The notes: a model not told the origin generated them from the letters alone. DNA of 64,000 bases from Paenibacillus silvae (GCF_014639235.1 NZ_BMFU01000001.1:744001-808000); one strand, 5' to 3'; shown: positions 42,654 to 51,390, numbered from the stretch's first letter. Numbers and translations: made by a program.

Positions 42654-44000
42654 TTACATCGCGGCAGACTTCAAATTCTCATCAAGCACACGAACCAGTG
42701 TACCCTGGCTTTCATTGGCTCCGGCTTCGGTCAGCTTCACTCGGCACACTTTACCAACCATATCAGGCGTTCCATCGAACACCAGCTGGATGTAGTTGTC
42801 GCTGTAACCATGCAGCTTGCCGCTGCCTTCGCGGCCCTTCGCTTCGCCTTCAGGGATAACCTCCAGCACTTGTCCAACAAATTTCTGAGCATACTCCAGC
42901 TGCATTTGCTCGGACAGCTCAATCAGCTCATGCACACGTGCATTTTTAACATCCTCATCCACCTGATCCTCCATGCGTGCTGCTGGAGTACCTGTCCGTT
43001 TGGAATAAGGGAACACGTGCATTTCGGAGAAGCCGATTTTGCGCATCAGCTCATATCCGTTACGATACATCTCATCCGTTTCACCCGGGAAACCAACAAT
43101 AACGTCCGTTGTAATCGCTACATCCGGCATCGCCTCACGAATACGCAGCATTTTGTTATAGAACTCTTCAGTTGTATATTTGCGGCGCATACGTTTCAAT
43201 ACCGTGTCATCTCCCGCTTGCAGCGGAATGTGGAAATGACGAACCAGCTTGTCCGAACGTTTGATCACATCCAGCATTCGATCATCAATCTGGCTCGCTT
43301 CAATTGAACTGATACGAATGCGCTCCAGTCCTTCCACTTTATCCAGATCCCACAGCAGATCGGTCAGATCATAGTTTTCCATGTCATCTCCGTACCCGCC
43401 TGTGTGAATGCCTGTCAGAACAATCTCTTTGTAACCCGCCTGTACAAGCTGATGCGCCTGTTGAATGATGCTGTTTGCTTCACGACTGCGGGACAGACCG
43501 CGGGACCAAGGAATAATGCAGAACGTGCAGAAGTTGTTGCAGCCATCCTGAATTTTCAGGAACGCACGTGTACGATCGGCAAAATCCGGCACATCCATCT
43601 CTTCAAACACACGGGTTTTCATAATGTTACGCACCGCATTCACAGGCTGACGGGATTCCTGAATTTCTTTGACATATGGCAAAATTTTATCCCGATCCTG
43701 CGTTCCGATCACGAGGTCTACGCCCGGAATGTCCAGAATCTCCGCAGGTGATGTCTGCGCATAGCATCCCGTTACCGCTACAATCGCATCCGGATTGCGC
43801 CGGATGGCACGACGAATAATTTGACGGCTCTTTTTGTCACCTGTATTCGTTACGGTACACGTATTAATCAAATAGACATCTGCTGTCTGCTCATCGAAGT
43901 CTACCTGATCGTAGCCTTCATTTTTGAACAGCTGCCAGATCGCCTCTGTATCATAAAAGTTAACTTTGCAGCCCAAAGTGTAAAACGCCACGGATGGCAT
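42654..44000 (-). CDS. mtaB: tRNA t6A37 methylthiotransferase MtaB
   Basis: MtaB adds a methylthio group to t6A at tRNA position 37 (ms2t6A), reading ANN codons. The radical SAM CxxxCxxC is in DGCNNFCTFCIIPWSRG near residue 150. The N-terminal UPF0004 domain supplies cysteines at CKVNFYD, NTCTVTNTGD and GCYAQ for the second [4Fe-4S] cluster. The C-terminal TRAM domain is at about 380-440. The length of 448 residues is usual. It starts 3 bp after the rsmE stop codon. Confidence 0.95.
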   Translation of the reverse strand: MPSVAFYTLGCKVNFYDTEAIWQLFKNEGYDQVDFDEQTADVYLINTCTVTNTGDKKSRQIIRRAIRRNPDAIVAVTGCYAQTSPAEILDIPGVDLVIGTQDRDKILPYVKEIQESRQPVNAVRNIMKTRVFEEMDVPDFADRTRAFLKIQDGCNNFCTFCIIPWSRGLSRSREANSIIQQAHQLVQAGYKEIVLTGIHTGGYGDDMENYDLTDLLWDLDKVEGLERIRISSIEASQIDDRMLDVIKRSDKLVRHFHIPLQAGDDTVLKRMRRKYTTEEFYNKMLRIREAMPDVAITTDVIVGFPGETDEMYRNGYELMRKIGFSEMHVFPYSKRTGTPAARMEDQVDEDVKNARVHELIELSEQMQLEYAQKFVGQVLEVIPEGEAKGREGSGKLHGYSDNYIQLVFDGTPDMVGKVCRVKLTEAGANESQGTLVRVLDENLKSAAM

Positions 44001-44002
44001 AA

Positions 44003-44767
44003 TTACATTCCCCCCATTTCTCCGGATTCATATAAAATACAAGTTAATGCCGCCATACCCGCCGTCTCGGCCCGCAAAATACGCTTGCCCAGTCCAACGG
44101 ATACCGCACCTGCTTCATCAGCCTGAGCCGTTTCCTTCTCGGAAAAGCCGCCCTCAGGTCCTACGACTACGAGCACCTTTGCTCCTGCATCAGGAGCAAG
44201 TTCAGCAATAAACGGCTGGAGTGCATCTCTCAGCTGTTTGCCATTTTCTTTTTCATAACAATAACATACCAGATCATAGTCCCTAAAAGAAGATAACAGC
44301 CCTTTCCAGGAAAGCGGCTGCTCAACGGTTGGAATGCGGTTGCGATGACTTTGCTCGGCAGCTTCCTTGGCAATCTTCCGCCACCGCTCCATTCGTTTGC
44401 CTTCTTTTTTGGCGTCATACTGCACAATCGTACGTTCCGATAAAAAAGGCACAAACGATACGGCCCCGATCTCGGTACATCTCTGAATGACCGTTTCCAT
44501 CTTGTCGCCTTTAGGCAGACTCTGTGCAACGGTTACGTCTAATCGTGCTTCATGATCCATAACAAGCGGCTCGATAATCGCAGCCTTCACTTCACTAGCA
44601 TCAATGCTTTCTATAGCCACTAACGCTTCTCTGGAGTTTCCGTCGCTGACAATCAGCTTGTCTCCAGGCTTGCCGCGCATGACTTTGCCGATATGACGGG
44701 CATCATCTCCCGTAATGATCACTGCATGTTCACTGAACTGCTCTGCAGATACAAAATATCGCTGCAT
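44003..44767 (-). CDS. rsmE: 16S rRNA (uracil(1498)-N3)-methyltransferase RsmE
   Basis: RsmE is a SPOUT-fold methyltransferase of 16S U1498 in the decoding region. It begins MQRYFV, followed by DDARHIGKVMRGKPGD. The knot region has VVVGPEGGFSEKETAQADEA and VGLGKRILRAETA. The ATG at 44767 has GGGTGG just upstream and gives 254 residues, the family size; an open frame continues to 44857 without family similarity. It lies downstream of prmA and the site-2 protease gene. Confidence 0.94.
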   Translation of the reverse strand: MQRYFVSAEQFSEHAVIITGDDARHIGKVMRGKPGDKLIVSDGNSREALVAIESIDASEVKAAIIEPLVMDHEARLDVTVAQSLPKGDKMETVIQRCTEIGAVSFVPFLSERTIVQYDAKKEGKRMERWRKIAKEAAEQSHRNRIPTVEQPLSWKGLLSSFRDYDLVCYCYEKENGKQLRDALQPFIAELAPDAGAKVLVVVGPEGGFSEKETAQADEAGAVSVGLGKRILRAETAGMAALTCILYESGEMGGM

Positions 44768-44903
44768 ATGTCTGTCCACCCATTCTTTCCTGTTATGACT
44801 GGCATTCTCCCCGCCGGACGGCAGGCGAGAATCCAATCGCCACAGATGATCATACAACTTTTATGTGCTTCTGACCAGCGTTCTGGCCCAAATAACAGCT
44901 CGC

Positions 44904-45587
44904 TTATTTAAGGTATAATTCAATAATCAGACCGACGACATCTCTGTACATATCGGTTGCGAACAGATACAGCGGCTGAATCGTGACGGCCTGCAGCGGT
45001 GGAATGACCAGAATCAACAGAAAGACAAAGATCGACCATTGCTCTACGCCCTGCAGCTTGCGGCTGATGGATGGGGGCAGCACATCCTCAAGAATGCGAT
45101 AACCATCCAGCGGCGGCAGTGGAATCAGGTTAAACATAAACAGGAAAAAGTTGGTTATGCTGAACATGGGCAGGAAGATCATCAGCGCAGTAGCCACTCG
45201 CTCATTTTCAATGCTCCCCAGTACACCCGATCCAAACAGCATACCATAGATAATGGCACCGATAATTGCCAGCAGCAGGTTACTGAGCGGACCTACGGCA
45301 GATACGATGGTTCCCATTAATCTTGGCTTCTCGAAATTGGCACGGTTCACTGGAACCGGACGAGCCCATCCAAATCCTGCAATCACCAGCAGCAATACAC
45401 CTAGCAGATCAAAATGCACAACCGGATTCAGCGTAACCCTTCCGAGCAGCTTCGCCGTTGGATCACCGAATTTGTTGGCAAAGTAGGCGTGTGCAAATTC
45501 GTGAACGGTAAATGCGATCAGAATAGTGACAAGAAAGAAGGGCAGCTGATCAAGGGGAAGACGGATAAAACGCTCCAAGAACTCCAT
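44904..45587 (-). CDS. Site-2 protease family (M50) membrane metalloprotease
   Basis: This 227-residue membrane protein has the zinc motif HEFAH in the first helix (about 29-33) and a second motif region NLIPLPPLDGYRILEDVLP near 160-178, giving the typical NPxPxDG-like site. About five hydrophobic segments are visible. It belongs to the compact S2P branch with no PDZ domain. Substrate and role in this position, between prmA and rsmE, are unknown. It starts 3 bp after the prmA stop, so it is cotranscribed. Confidence 0.92.
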   Translation of the reverse strand: MEFLERFIRLPLDQLPFFLVTILIAFTVHEFAHAYFANKFGDPTAKLLGRVTLNPVVHFDLLGVLLLVIAGFGWARPVPVNRANFEKPRLMGTIVSAVGPLSNLLLAIIGAIIYGMLFGSGVLGSIENERVATALMIFLPMFSITNFFLFMFNLIPLPPLDGYRILEDVLPPSISRKLQGVEQWSIFVFLLILVIPPLQAVTIQPLYLFATDMYRDVVGLIIELYLK

Positions 45588-45590
45588 AGA

Positions 45591-46556
45591 CTACCTCTTT
45601 CTGGCTTCAAACGCCAGCCAGTCCTCTTCACGCTCGATGGCACGAACTTCAAATCCGGCAGCCACAAGTGCATCATGCACGACCTGTTCTTTGTTTTTCC
45701 ATATGCCTGAGACGATATAAATACCGCCAGACTCCAGCGCGTTATATACATCATCCACAAACAGCAGAATGATCTCGGCCAGAATGTTGGCAACGATAAT
45801 TTTCACAGGCAGCTTCACGCCCAGAGCCGGGTCCTGACTTCCAAGAACAGATAACAGATCGCTTTCTTTGACCGTAATCTGCTGCTGCATGTTGTTCAGC
45901 TCCACGTTTTCCATGGCGCTTGTAACTGCAACCGGATCAAGGTCAAGGGCCAGTACATGTTTTGCTCCCAAATGCACCGCACCAATGGCGAGAATGCCGG
46001 AACCCGTGCCTACGTCAATGATCTCTTCGCCGCCTTGGATCACGTTCTCCAGTGTGCGCAGACAGAGAGTTGTCGTTGGATGTGTTCCCGTACCAAAGGC
46101 CATCCCCGGGTCAAGCTCGATAATTTTCTCATCCGCGCTCTCGGGTGTATAATCCTCCCAAGTCGGCTTGATCGTCAGACGGTCCGAAATACGGACAGGC
46201 TTGAAATACTGCTTCCAGGCTGTAGCCCAGTCATTTTCGTCCACTGTACGCGTCTCGTAACGAATCTCTCCGGCATTAATACCGAAATCGGATAATTCCT
46301 CTATTCTCGGGTTCACCTCGGCTTTCAAGGCATCCATATCCGTACCTTCGGAAAAATATCCTTTGATGACCGCGAAGCCTTCGGGGATATCATTAAGCGG
46401 AACATCATATAACTCGCCATACGTTGTATCCCGCTTTTTATTTAAAGTACCGGATTCTTCAATCGATACTCCTCCAGCACCCGCTTCATGCAAAAAATTC
46501 GAGATCATCTCCACAGCTTCTTCTGTGGTATGTATTGTTAGTTCATGCCATAACAT
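45591..46556 (-). CDS. prmA: Ribosomal protein L11 methyltransferase PrmA
   Basis: PrmA trimethylates ribosomal protein L11. The 321-residue protein opens MLWHELTIHTTEEAVEMISN (first 20), an L11-binding domain. The SAM-binding core carries LDPGMAFGTGTHPTT, DVGTGSGILAIGAVHLGAK and VANILAEII. Its position downstream of dnaJ is typical for Bacillota. Three small genes lie between here and dnaJ. Confidence 0.96.
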   Translation of the reverse strand: MLWHELTIHTTEEAVEMISNFLHEAGAGGVSIEESGTLNKKRDTTYGELYDVPLNDIPEGFAVIKGYFSEGTDMDALKAEVNPRIEELSDFGINAGEIRYETRTVDENDWATAWKQYFKPVRISDRLTIKPTWEDYTPESADEKIIELDPGMAFGTGTHPTTTLCLRTLENVIQGGEEIIDVGTGSGILAIGAVHLGAKHVLALDLDPVAVTSAMENVELNNMQQQITVKESDLLSVLGSQDPALGVKLPVKIIVANILAEIILLFVDDVYNALESGGIYIVSGIWKNKEQVVHDALVAAGFEVRAIEREEDWLAFEARKR

Positions 46557-46669
46557 ACGTGGTTTTGCCTCCTCAATGATTAAAAACGTGGTTTCGCCTG
46601 CTTAAATTAAACATCCCAACTATTGTACTACACAAGCAAGCCAGAGCACAAAGCATAGTCATAAAAGCA

Positions 46670-46713
46670 AATAAAACAGGATACCCCGCAGTTTGACTGC
46701 TTGAATATCCTGT
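46670..46713 (-). terminator. Terminator of the small-protein cluster
   Basis: ACAGGATATTCAAGCAGT and ACTGCGGGGTATCCTGT on the minus strand pair with a bulge and are followed by TTTTATTT. It separates the cluster at 46744-47768 from prmA. Confidence 0.75.
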
Positions 46714-46743
46714 CCTTTCGTACGTGCGTGCTTTTTCGCAAAA

Positions 46744-47136
46744 TTAATAGAACCGTCCGCCGTTCTGTGTAATCATCTCTGCAGCCTGCGGCAGAGAATC
46801 CTGAGATACGGACACTGTAAGCAAAATGCTTTGCGTCACGCCTCCAGACACAGTCTTTGCCGAATCATCATACACCTGACCTCCGGACAAAATTTCGGTC
46901 TCATCACTGATGAGGGAAAGTACATTCAGTTCGCCGCTAAAGCCGCCAACGACAGCTGTAGGGGAGCGGTCATCTCCGGAAACGGCACGCGAGTCTGATT
47001 GAACTGCCCCCCTGCCAATACTCTCGATCCGCAGCTGGTTAGGGTGAAGCAGTTCCAGGGCTCTGCGTGCAGATTCTGCCTCCGTCCAGCTTGTGAAGAC
47101 AGCTTCAAGTGTGACCGCGGAGCGATCCTCCGTCAT
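46744..47136 (-). CDS. Small stress-protein-like protein (paralogue of 47400 gene)
   Basis: I do not recognise a named family with confidence. The 130-residue protein has a beta-alpha-beta start (TLEAVFTSWTEAESARRALEL), a Ser/Gly-rich middle and a C-terminus ending ILLTVSVSQDSLPQAAEMITQNGG. The same C-terminal pattern closes the gene at 47400, so the two are paralogues. The fold resembles the YflT/GsiB-type domain seen in heat- and general-stress proteins; that link is a guess. It overlaps the YfhD-like gene by four bases. Confidence 0.6.
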   Translation of the reverse strand: MTEDRSAVTLEAVFTSWTEAESARRALELLHPNQLRIESIGRGAVQSDSRAVSGDDRSPTAVVGGFSGELNVLSLISDETEILSGGQVYDDSAKTVSGGVTQSILLTVSVSQDSLPQAAEMITQNGGRFY

Positions 47137-47309
47137 TCCAATTCCCGTCCTTGACGGCGATCCGCCGCCTCGCTGCGACGCAATGCTTCCAAATCCTCGT
47201 GATCCGCCGCTTCTGCGCTAAATTCTACATCTTCATTTTTAGCCGATTGCATACGTTTCATCTTTTCGGTTTTGGTCAATATTTTGCCCGGGCGTTCATG
47301 TTCTGCCAT
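47133..47309 (-). CDS. YfhD-like small acidic/basic protein
   Basis: This 58-residue protein is basic at the start (PGKILTKTEKMKRMQSAK) and then has DVEFSAEAADHEDLEALRRSEAADRR. The DVEFSxELADxED motif matches my memory of the YfhD family of small spore-former proteins, whose function is unknown. The second ATG (47309) is chosen because AAGGAGG lies nine bases before it. It overlaps the next gene (46744-47136) by four bases. Confidence 0.6.
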   Translation of the reverse strand: MAEHERPGKILTKTEKMKRMQSAKNEDVEFSAEAADHEDLEALRRSEAADRRQGRELE

Positions 47310-47399
47310 GTTCATGCTCCTCCTTCTTGAATCACGTTTTCAGTTTTTTCTGTCCTCTTCGTGGCTGGGTAAATGATCCGTTCGACCTGCTGCTCGAAA

Positions 47400-47768
47400 T
47401 CAGATCATTCCGCCAGCTTGTTCGATAATGGACATTGCACGATGGTGTACCGATTCATCCACTACGACCGTCAATAAAATATCTCTTCCGGTAGGCCCGC
47501 CTTGCCCACCATCACTCATGCCGCTTGCAGCAGGGTCTGCAGCAGCCATAATACCTGAGCTGGCATGCGTGTTTAATGTATCCGGCACCCAGGAGGAATA
47601 GCTGCCTGAGACTCCCGGTTTATAGGAGGCTCCACTTGGGCCGACACCCGCATAACGACTGAAACGATTAATCGCTAAATCCTCCACTCGTAACGCCTCC
47701 AATTTTTTGGCTGCACCTTCTGCCTGCTCCGGGCTGTGGAAATACGCCAAAATATTTTTCTCCGTCAT
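47400..47768 (-). CDS. Small stress-protein-like protein
   Basis: The 122-residue protein starts MTEKNILAYFHSPEQAEGAA, has a Gly/Ser/Pro-rich low-complexity middle (about 38-85) and ends DILLTVVVDESVHHRAMSIIEQAGG. The two ends are paralogous to the gene at 46744. The ATG at 47768 follows GGAGCGGGTGG. A 29-residue longer frame is not supported. It is the first gene of a three-gene cluster between dnaJ and prmA; function is unknown. Confidence 0.65.
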   Translation of the reverse strand: MTEKNILAYFHSPEQAEGAAKKLEALRVEDLAINRFSRYAGVGPSGASYKPGVSGSYSSWVPDTLNTHASSGIMAAADPAASGMSDGGQGGPTGRDILLTVVVDESVHHRAMSIIEQAGGMI

Positions 47769-47883
47769 TTGCCACCCGCTCCTTCCGTTTCTCATCCTGC
47801 ATTCGGTGTATCCCTTAGCCTATCGTTCCCGCAAAATTATCCTTCCGCAACCGGGCCCAGAATATACCGAATGGTGCGACTTC

Positions 47884-47964
47884 TATATAAGTTGAACTAA
47901 AGATTTTACACCATCCACTCCGATGACAGAACAACCTTCCAATCGCTGTTATTCAACTTGTATA
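47884..47964. repeat. Short 81-bp copy of the inverted-repeat hairpin family
   Basis: TATATAAGTTGAACTAAAGA at the left end and TTCAACTTGTATA at the right end are inverted. The left third (CACTCCGATGACAGAACAAC and CGCTGTTAT) matches the left arm of the elements at 13793 and 51200, but the hairpin and right arm are deleted. It lies just downstream of the dnaJ terminator. Confidence 0.75.
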
Positions 47965-47999
47965 GTTTCGCTTGCACAATTTTTTGTAAAAGCACAGCA

Positions 48000-48031
48000 A
48001 AAAGGACATCTCCTTAACGAAGATGCCCTTA
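48000..48031 (-). terminator. Terminator of the hrcA-grpE-dnaK-dnaJ operon
   Basis: AAGGGCATCT and AGATGTCCTT on the minus strand form a stem with a nine-base loop, followed by TTTTTG, about 17 bp after the dnaJ stop codon. Confidence 0.85.
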
Positions 48032-48047
48032 CATTTCACTTTATATA

Positions 48048-49166
48048 TCAGTCGCCACGAAAGGCACGTTTCACTCGATCAAAGAAAGATTGCTCATGTT
48101 CATGCGTCTGCTCGCCATCCAAAGCCGCAAATTGACGAAGCAACTCCTTCTGCTCATCACTCAGCTTGCTCGGGGTAACGACAACCACTTTTACATGCTG
48201 GTCCCCTTGTCCCATACCGCGCAGGCGCGGTACTCCTTTGCCTTTGAGACGGAAATACGTTCCGGTTTGCGTTCCCGCAGGAATCTTCAGCTTCACTTTT
48301 TCGGTAAGTGTCGGGATTTCAATCTCATCTCCCAATGCTGCCTGCGCAAACGTCAATGGAACTTCGCAGTAAATGTCATCGCCTTCGCGTTCAAAGAAGT
48401 CATGAGACTTCACACGAATCACGATGTACAAGTCTCCTGCAGGGCCGCCACGCAGACCGCCCTCTCCCTCACCTGTCATACGCAGCTGTGCACCGTCATC
48501 AACCCCCGCTGGAATGCGGACATGAATTTTACGCTGCTTGCGAACTTTACCACTGCCACTGCATGTCGTACATTTTTCTTTAATAATTTGTCCTGTACCG
48601 CTGCAGTTGGAACAAGCACGACGGTTCACCATACGGCCAAACGGCGTATTTTGAACCACTTCCTGTTGACCGCTACCGTGGCAGACTGAACATGTTTCCG
48701 GCTTCGTTCCAGGCTTCGCTCCGGAACCATGACAGGTATCACAGCTCTCCGTGCGCGGAATAGTAATATCCGTCTCTTTGCCAAATACAGCTTCCTTGAA
48801 CTCAATGGTCATCGTATACTGCAGGTCATTCCCGCGCTGCGGAGCATTCGGGTCACGACGTCCACCGCCACCGCCAAAGAACATATCAAAGATGTCGCCA
48901 AATCCACCGCCACCAAAGTCTCCACCACCGAATCCACCCTGATTCGGATCAATGTGACCATATTGGTCGTACTGAGCACGCTTCTGGCTGTCACTTACGA
49001 CATCGTAAGCCTCTTTCACTTCTTTAAATTTGGCTTCCGCATCTGCGGCCTTGTTTACGTCAGGGTGATACTGACGGGCCAGCTTGCGGTAGGCCTTTTT
49101 GATCTCCTCGTCGCTCGCATTTTTGCTAACGCCGAGCACCTCATAATAATCACGTTTTTCAGCCAC
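48048..49166 (-). CDS. dnaJ: Chaperone DnaJ
   Basis: DnaJ is the Hsp40 co-chaperone that stimulates DnaK's ATPase. The J domain carries HPD at 34-36, followed by a Gly/Phe-rich region (about 76-105, GGFGGGDFGGGGFGDIF). The zinc domain (about 140-210) has the four CxxCxGxG repeats CDTCHGSG, CSVCHGSG, CSNCSGTG and CTTCSGSG. The C-terminal domains bind substrate. At 372 residues it is standard. It is the last gene of the heat-shock operon. Confidence 0.97.
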   Translation of the reverse strand: MAEKRDYYEVLGVSKNASDEEIKKAYRKLARQYHPDVNKAADAEAKFKEVKEAYDVVSDSQKRAQYDQYGHIDPNQGGFGGGDFGGGGFGDIFDMFFGGGGGRRDPNAPQRGNDLQYTMTIEFKEAVFGKETDITIPRTESCDTCHGSGAKPGTKPETCSVCHGSGQQEVVQNTPFGRMVNRRACSNCSGTGQIIKEKCTTCSGSGKVRKQRKIHVRIPAGVDDGAQLRMTGEGEGGLRGGPAGDLYIVIRVKSHDFFEREGDDIYCEVPLTFAQAALGDEIEIPTLTEKVKLKIPAGTQTGTYFRLKGKGVPRLRGMGQGDQHVKVVVVTPSKLSDEQKELLRQFAALDGEQTHEHEQSFFDRVKRAFRGD

Positions 49167-49206
49167 TCTTCCACCCCCATAACATTCACCTTATCGCACA
49201 TCGTGA

Positions 49207-49253
49207 CAAAAGGAAAGTCAAAGCACGGGAGCCCCGGCTATGACTTTCCCTTT
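49207..49253 (-). terminator. Stem-loop between dnaK and dnaJ
   Basis: AAAGGGAAAGTCA and TGACTTTCCTTTT on the minus strand pair around a GC-rich inner part, followed by a short TTTT run. It lies between dnaK and dnaJ and could attenuate dnaJ relative to dnaK, or stabilise the upstream message. Confidence 0.55.
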
Positions 49254-49298
49254 AATCCGAACGTCACCGATGTTTAACTCGCAGCAAGTGCGAATTAA

Positions 49299-51140
49299 TT
49301 ATTTTTTATCTTCATCCACTACTTCGTAATCAGCGTCTACGACGTTGTCACGTTTTGCGGAACCTTGTGGTTGTTCTTCAGCGCCTTGAGCTGCTTGTGC
49401 ATCTGCTTGAGCTTGCTCATACAGTTTAACAGACAACTGCTGCACGATCTCCGTCAATTCCTCTGTAGCTGCTTTGATATCTTCCAGATTGTCGGAAGCG
49501 AGCACGCCCTGCAATTTTTCTTTGGCTGCATTGGCTTTTTCTACTTCGCCTGCATCTGCTTTTTCACCAAGATCCTTGATGGTTTTGTCTACAGAATAGA
49601 TCAGTTGGTCTGCGCTGTTTTTCGCTTCTACAAGCTCTTTACGTTTTCTGTCTTCTTCAGCGTGAAGCTCAGCATCTTTCATCATTTGTTCAACTTCTTC
49701 ATCGCTCAGACCGCTGGAAGAAGTGATTGTGATTTTTTGTGTTTTGTTCGTACCTTTATCTGTTGCAGATACGTTAACGATACCGTTAGCATCGATGTCG
49801 AAGCTAACTTCGATTTGCGGAACACCGCGTGGTGCTGGCGGGATGTCTCCCAGCATGAAGCGGCCAAGCGTTTTGTTGCCAGCTGCCATCTCACGCTCAC
49901 CTTGCAGGACATGAATCTCAACGCTAGGCTGATTATCTGCATAAGTGGAGAACACTTGAGATTTGCTTGTAGGGATCGTTGTATTACGCTCGATCATTTT
50001 TGTGAACACGCCACCTGCAGTTTCGATACCGAGAGACAATGGAGTTACGTCGAGCAATACAACGTCTTTCACGTCACCCGTCAATACGCCCGCTTGTACA
50101 GCTGCACCAAGTGCAACGACTTCATCCGGGTTAACGCCTTTGTGCGGCTCTTTACCTGTCAGCTTTTTGATGGCTTCCTGTACTGCCGGAATACGTGTGG
50201 AACCACCAACCAATACGATTTTGTCGATATCGTTCGGAGTCATTCCTGCATCGCTCAGTGCACGGCGTGTAGGTTCAAGCGTACGCTCAACCAGACCTGC
50301 AGAGAGTTCTTCGAATTTCGCGCGGCTCAGGTTCAGTTCCAAGTGCTGAGGAACGCCGTCTGCAACCGTAATGAACGGCAAGGAGATCGTTGTAGTCAAT
50401 ACACCGGAAAGTTCTTTTTTCGCTTTTTCCGCTGCATCTTTCAAACGCTGTACCGCTGCTTTATCTTTGCTCAGATCAATACCTTGATCTTTTTTGAATT
50501 CATTTACCAAATAGTCGATGATTACTTGGTCGAAGTCGTCACCGCCCAGTTGGTTGTCACCACTTGTCGCTTTAACCTCGAAGAAACCATCACCCAGTTC
50601 CAGGATGGAAACGTCGAACGTACCGCCACCCAGGTCATATACGAGAATCGTCTGGTCTTCGGATTTCTCCATACCATATGCCAAAGCTGCTGCTGTTGGC
50701 TCGTTGACGATACGAAGCACTTCCAGACCTGCAATTTTACCTGCATCTTTGGTCGCTTGGCGCTGACTGTCATTGAAGTATGCCGGAACGGTGATAACGG
50801 CTTGCGTTACCGTTTGGCCCAGGTATGCTTCTGCATCAGCTTTCAGCTTTTGCAGAATGATTGCAGAGATCTCTTGTGGAGAATAATCTTTGCTATCGAT
50901 TGTTTCTTTGTGGGAAGTACCCATGTGACGTTTGATGGAGATGATCGTACGATCAGGGTTGGTGATCGCTTGACGTTTCGCTGTTTCACCAACGACACGC
51001 TCGCCATCTTTTTTGAAACCTACTACGGATGGAGTTGTACGTGCACCCTCCGGGTTTGGAATAACAACAGCCTCGCCGCCTTCCATAACGGCTACGCATG
51101 AGTTGGTTGTTCCTAAGTCAATACCGATTACTTTGCTCAT
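49299..51140 (-). CDS. dnaK: Chaperone DnaK (Hsp70)
   Basis: DnaK binds unfolded peptides in an ATP cycle. The nucleotide-binding domain starts GIDLGTTNSCVAVMEGG and has VYDLGGGTFDVSIL and IVLVGGSTRIPAVQ. The substrate-binding domain (about 365-500) has DVTPLSLGIETAGG. The lid ends in a Gln/Ala-rich tail with a charged VDADYEVVDEDKK end. At 613 residues it is full length. A complete inverted-repeat element sits in the 307-bp gap between grpE and this gene. Confidence 0.98.
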   Translation of the reverse strand: MSKVIGIDLGTTNSCVAVMEGGEAVVIPNPEGARTTPSVVGFKKDGERVVGETAKRQAITNPDRTIISIKRHMGTSHKETIDSKDYSPQEISAIILQKLKADAEAYLGQTVTQAVITVPAYFNDSQRQATKDAGKIAGLEVLRIVNEPTAAALAYGMEKSEDQTILVYDLGGGTFDVSILELGDGFFEVKATSGDNQLGGDDFDQVIIDYLVNEFKKDQGIDLSKDKAAVQRLKDAAEKAKKELSGVLTTTISLPFITVADGVPQHLELNLSRAKFEELSAGLVERTLEPTRRALSDAGMTPNDIDKIVLVGGSTRIPAVQEAIKKLTGKEPHKGVNPDEVVALGAAVQAGVLTGDVKDVVLLDVTPLSLGIETAGGVFTKMIERNTTIPTSKSQVFSTYADNQPSVEIHVLQGEREMAAGNKTLGRFMLGDIPPAPRGVPQIEVSFDIDANGIVNVSATDKGTNKTQKITITSSSGLSDEEVEQMMKDAELHAEEDRKRKELVEAKNSADQLIYSVDKTIKDLGEKADAGEVEKANAAKEKLQGVLASDNLEDIKAATEELTEIVQQLSVKLYEQAQADAQAAQGAEEQPQGSAKRDNVVDADYEVVDEDKK

Positions 51141-51199
51141 CGGAAAATTTCCTCCTCAACATTTTAGAATCATCAGACTGTTCATCAGCCTTATTGTGC

Positions 51200-51390
51200 T
51201 ATATAAGTTAAAACTAGAATGTTTACACGGACACTCCGATGACAGAATAACCTTCCAATCGCTGTTATCCCCAGATTTTTTTGATTCCCTTTTCCAAAGG
51301 GAAAATCCGGTGATAAAGGCGAACGCTTCGCTTTTTCAGGTTTTTTCTGTCCTCTCCGTTAACGTGCATAAAAATAGTTCAACTTATATA
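51200..51390. repeat. Full 191-bp copy of the inverted-repeat hairpin family (grpE-dnaK gap)
   Basis: TATATAAGTTAAAACTAG at the left and TAGTTCAACTTATATA at the right bound the element. Between them are CACTCCGATGACAGAATAAC, TTATCCCCAGATTT pairing with AAATCCGGTGATAA (12 of 14 bp), a CCCTTT/AAAGGG tip, and TTCTGTCCTCTCCGTT, which pairs back with GACAGAA. The result is a long imperfect hairpin. It lies within the heat-shock operon, and no transcription terminator T tract follows it. Confidence 0.85.

Noticed and set aside
49365..51101. Long open frame of 578 codons opposite dnaK
   Set aside because: It is the antisense shadow of dnaK; such frames are a well-known result of dnaK codon bias and it has no RBS or family similarity.
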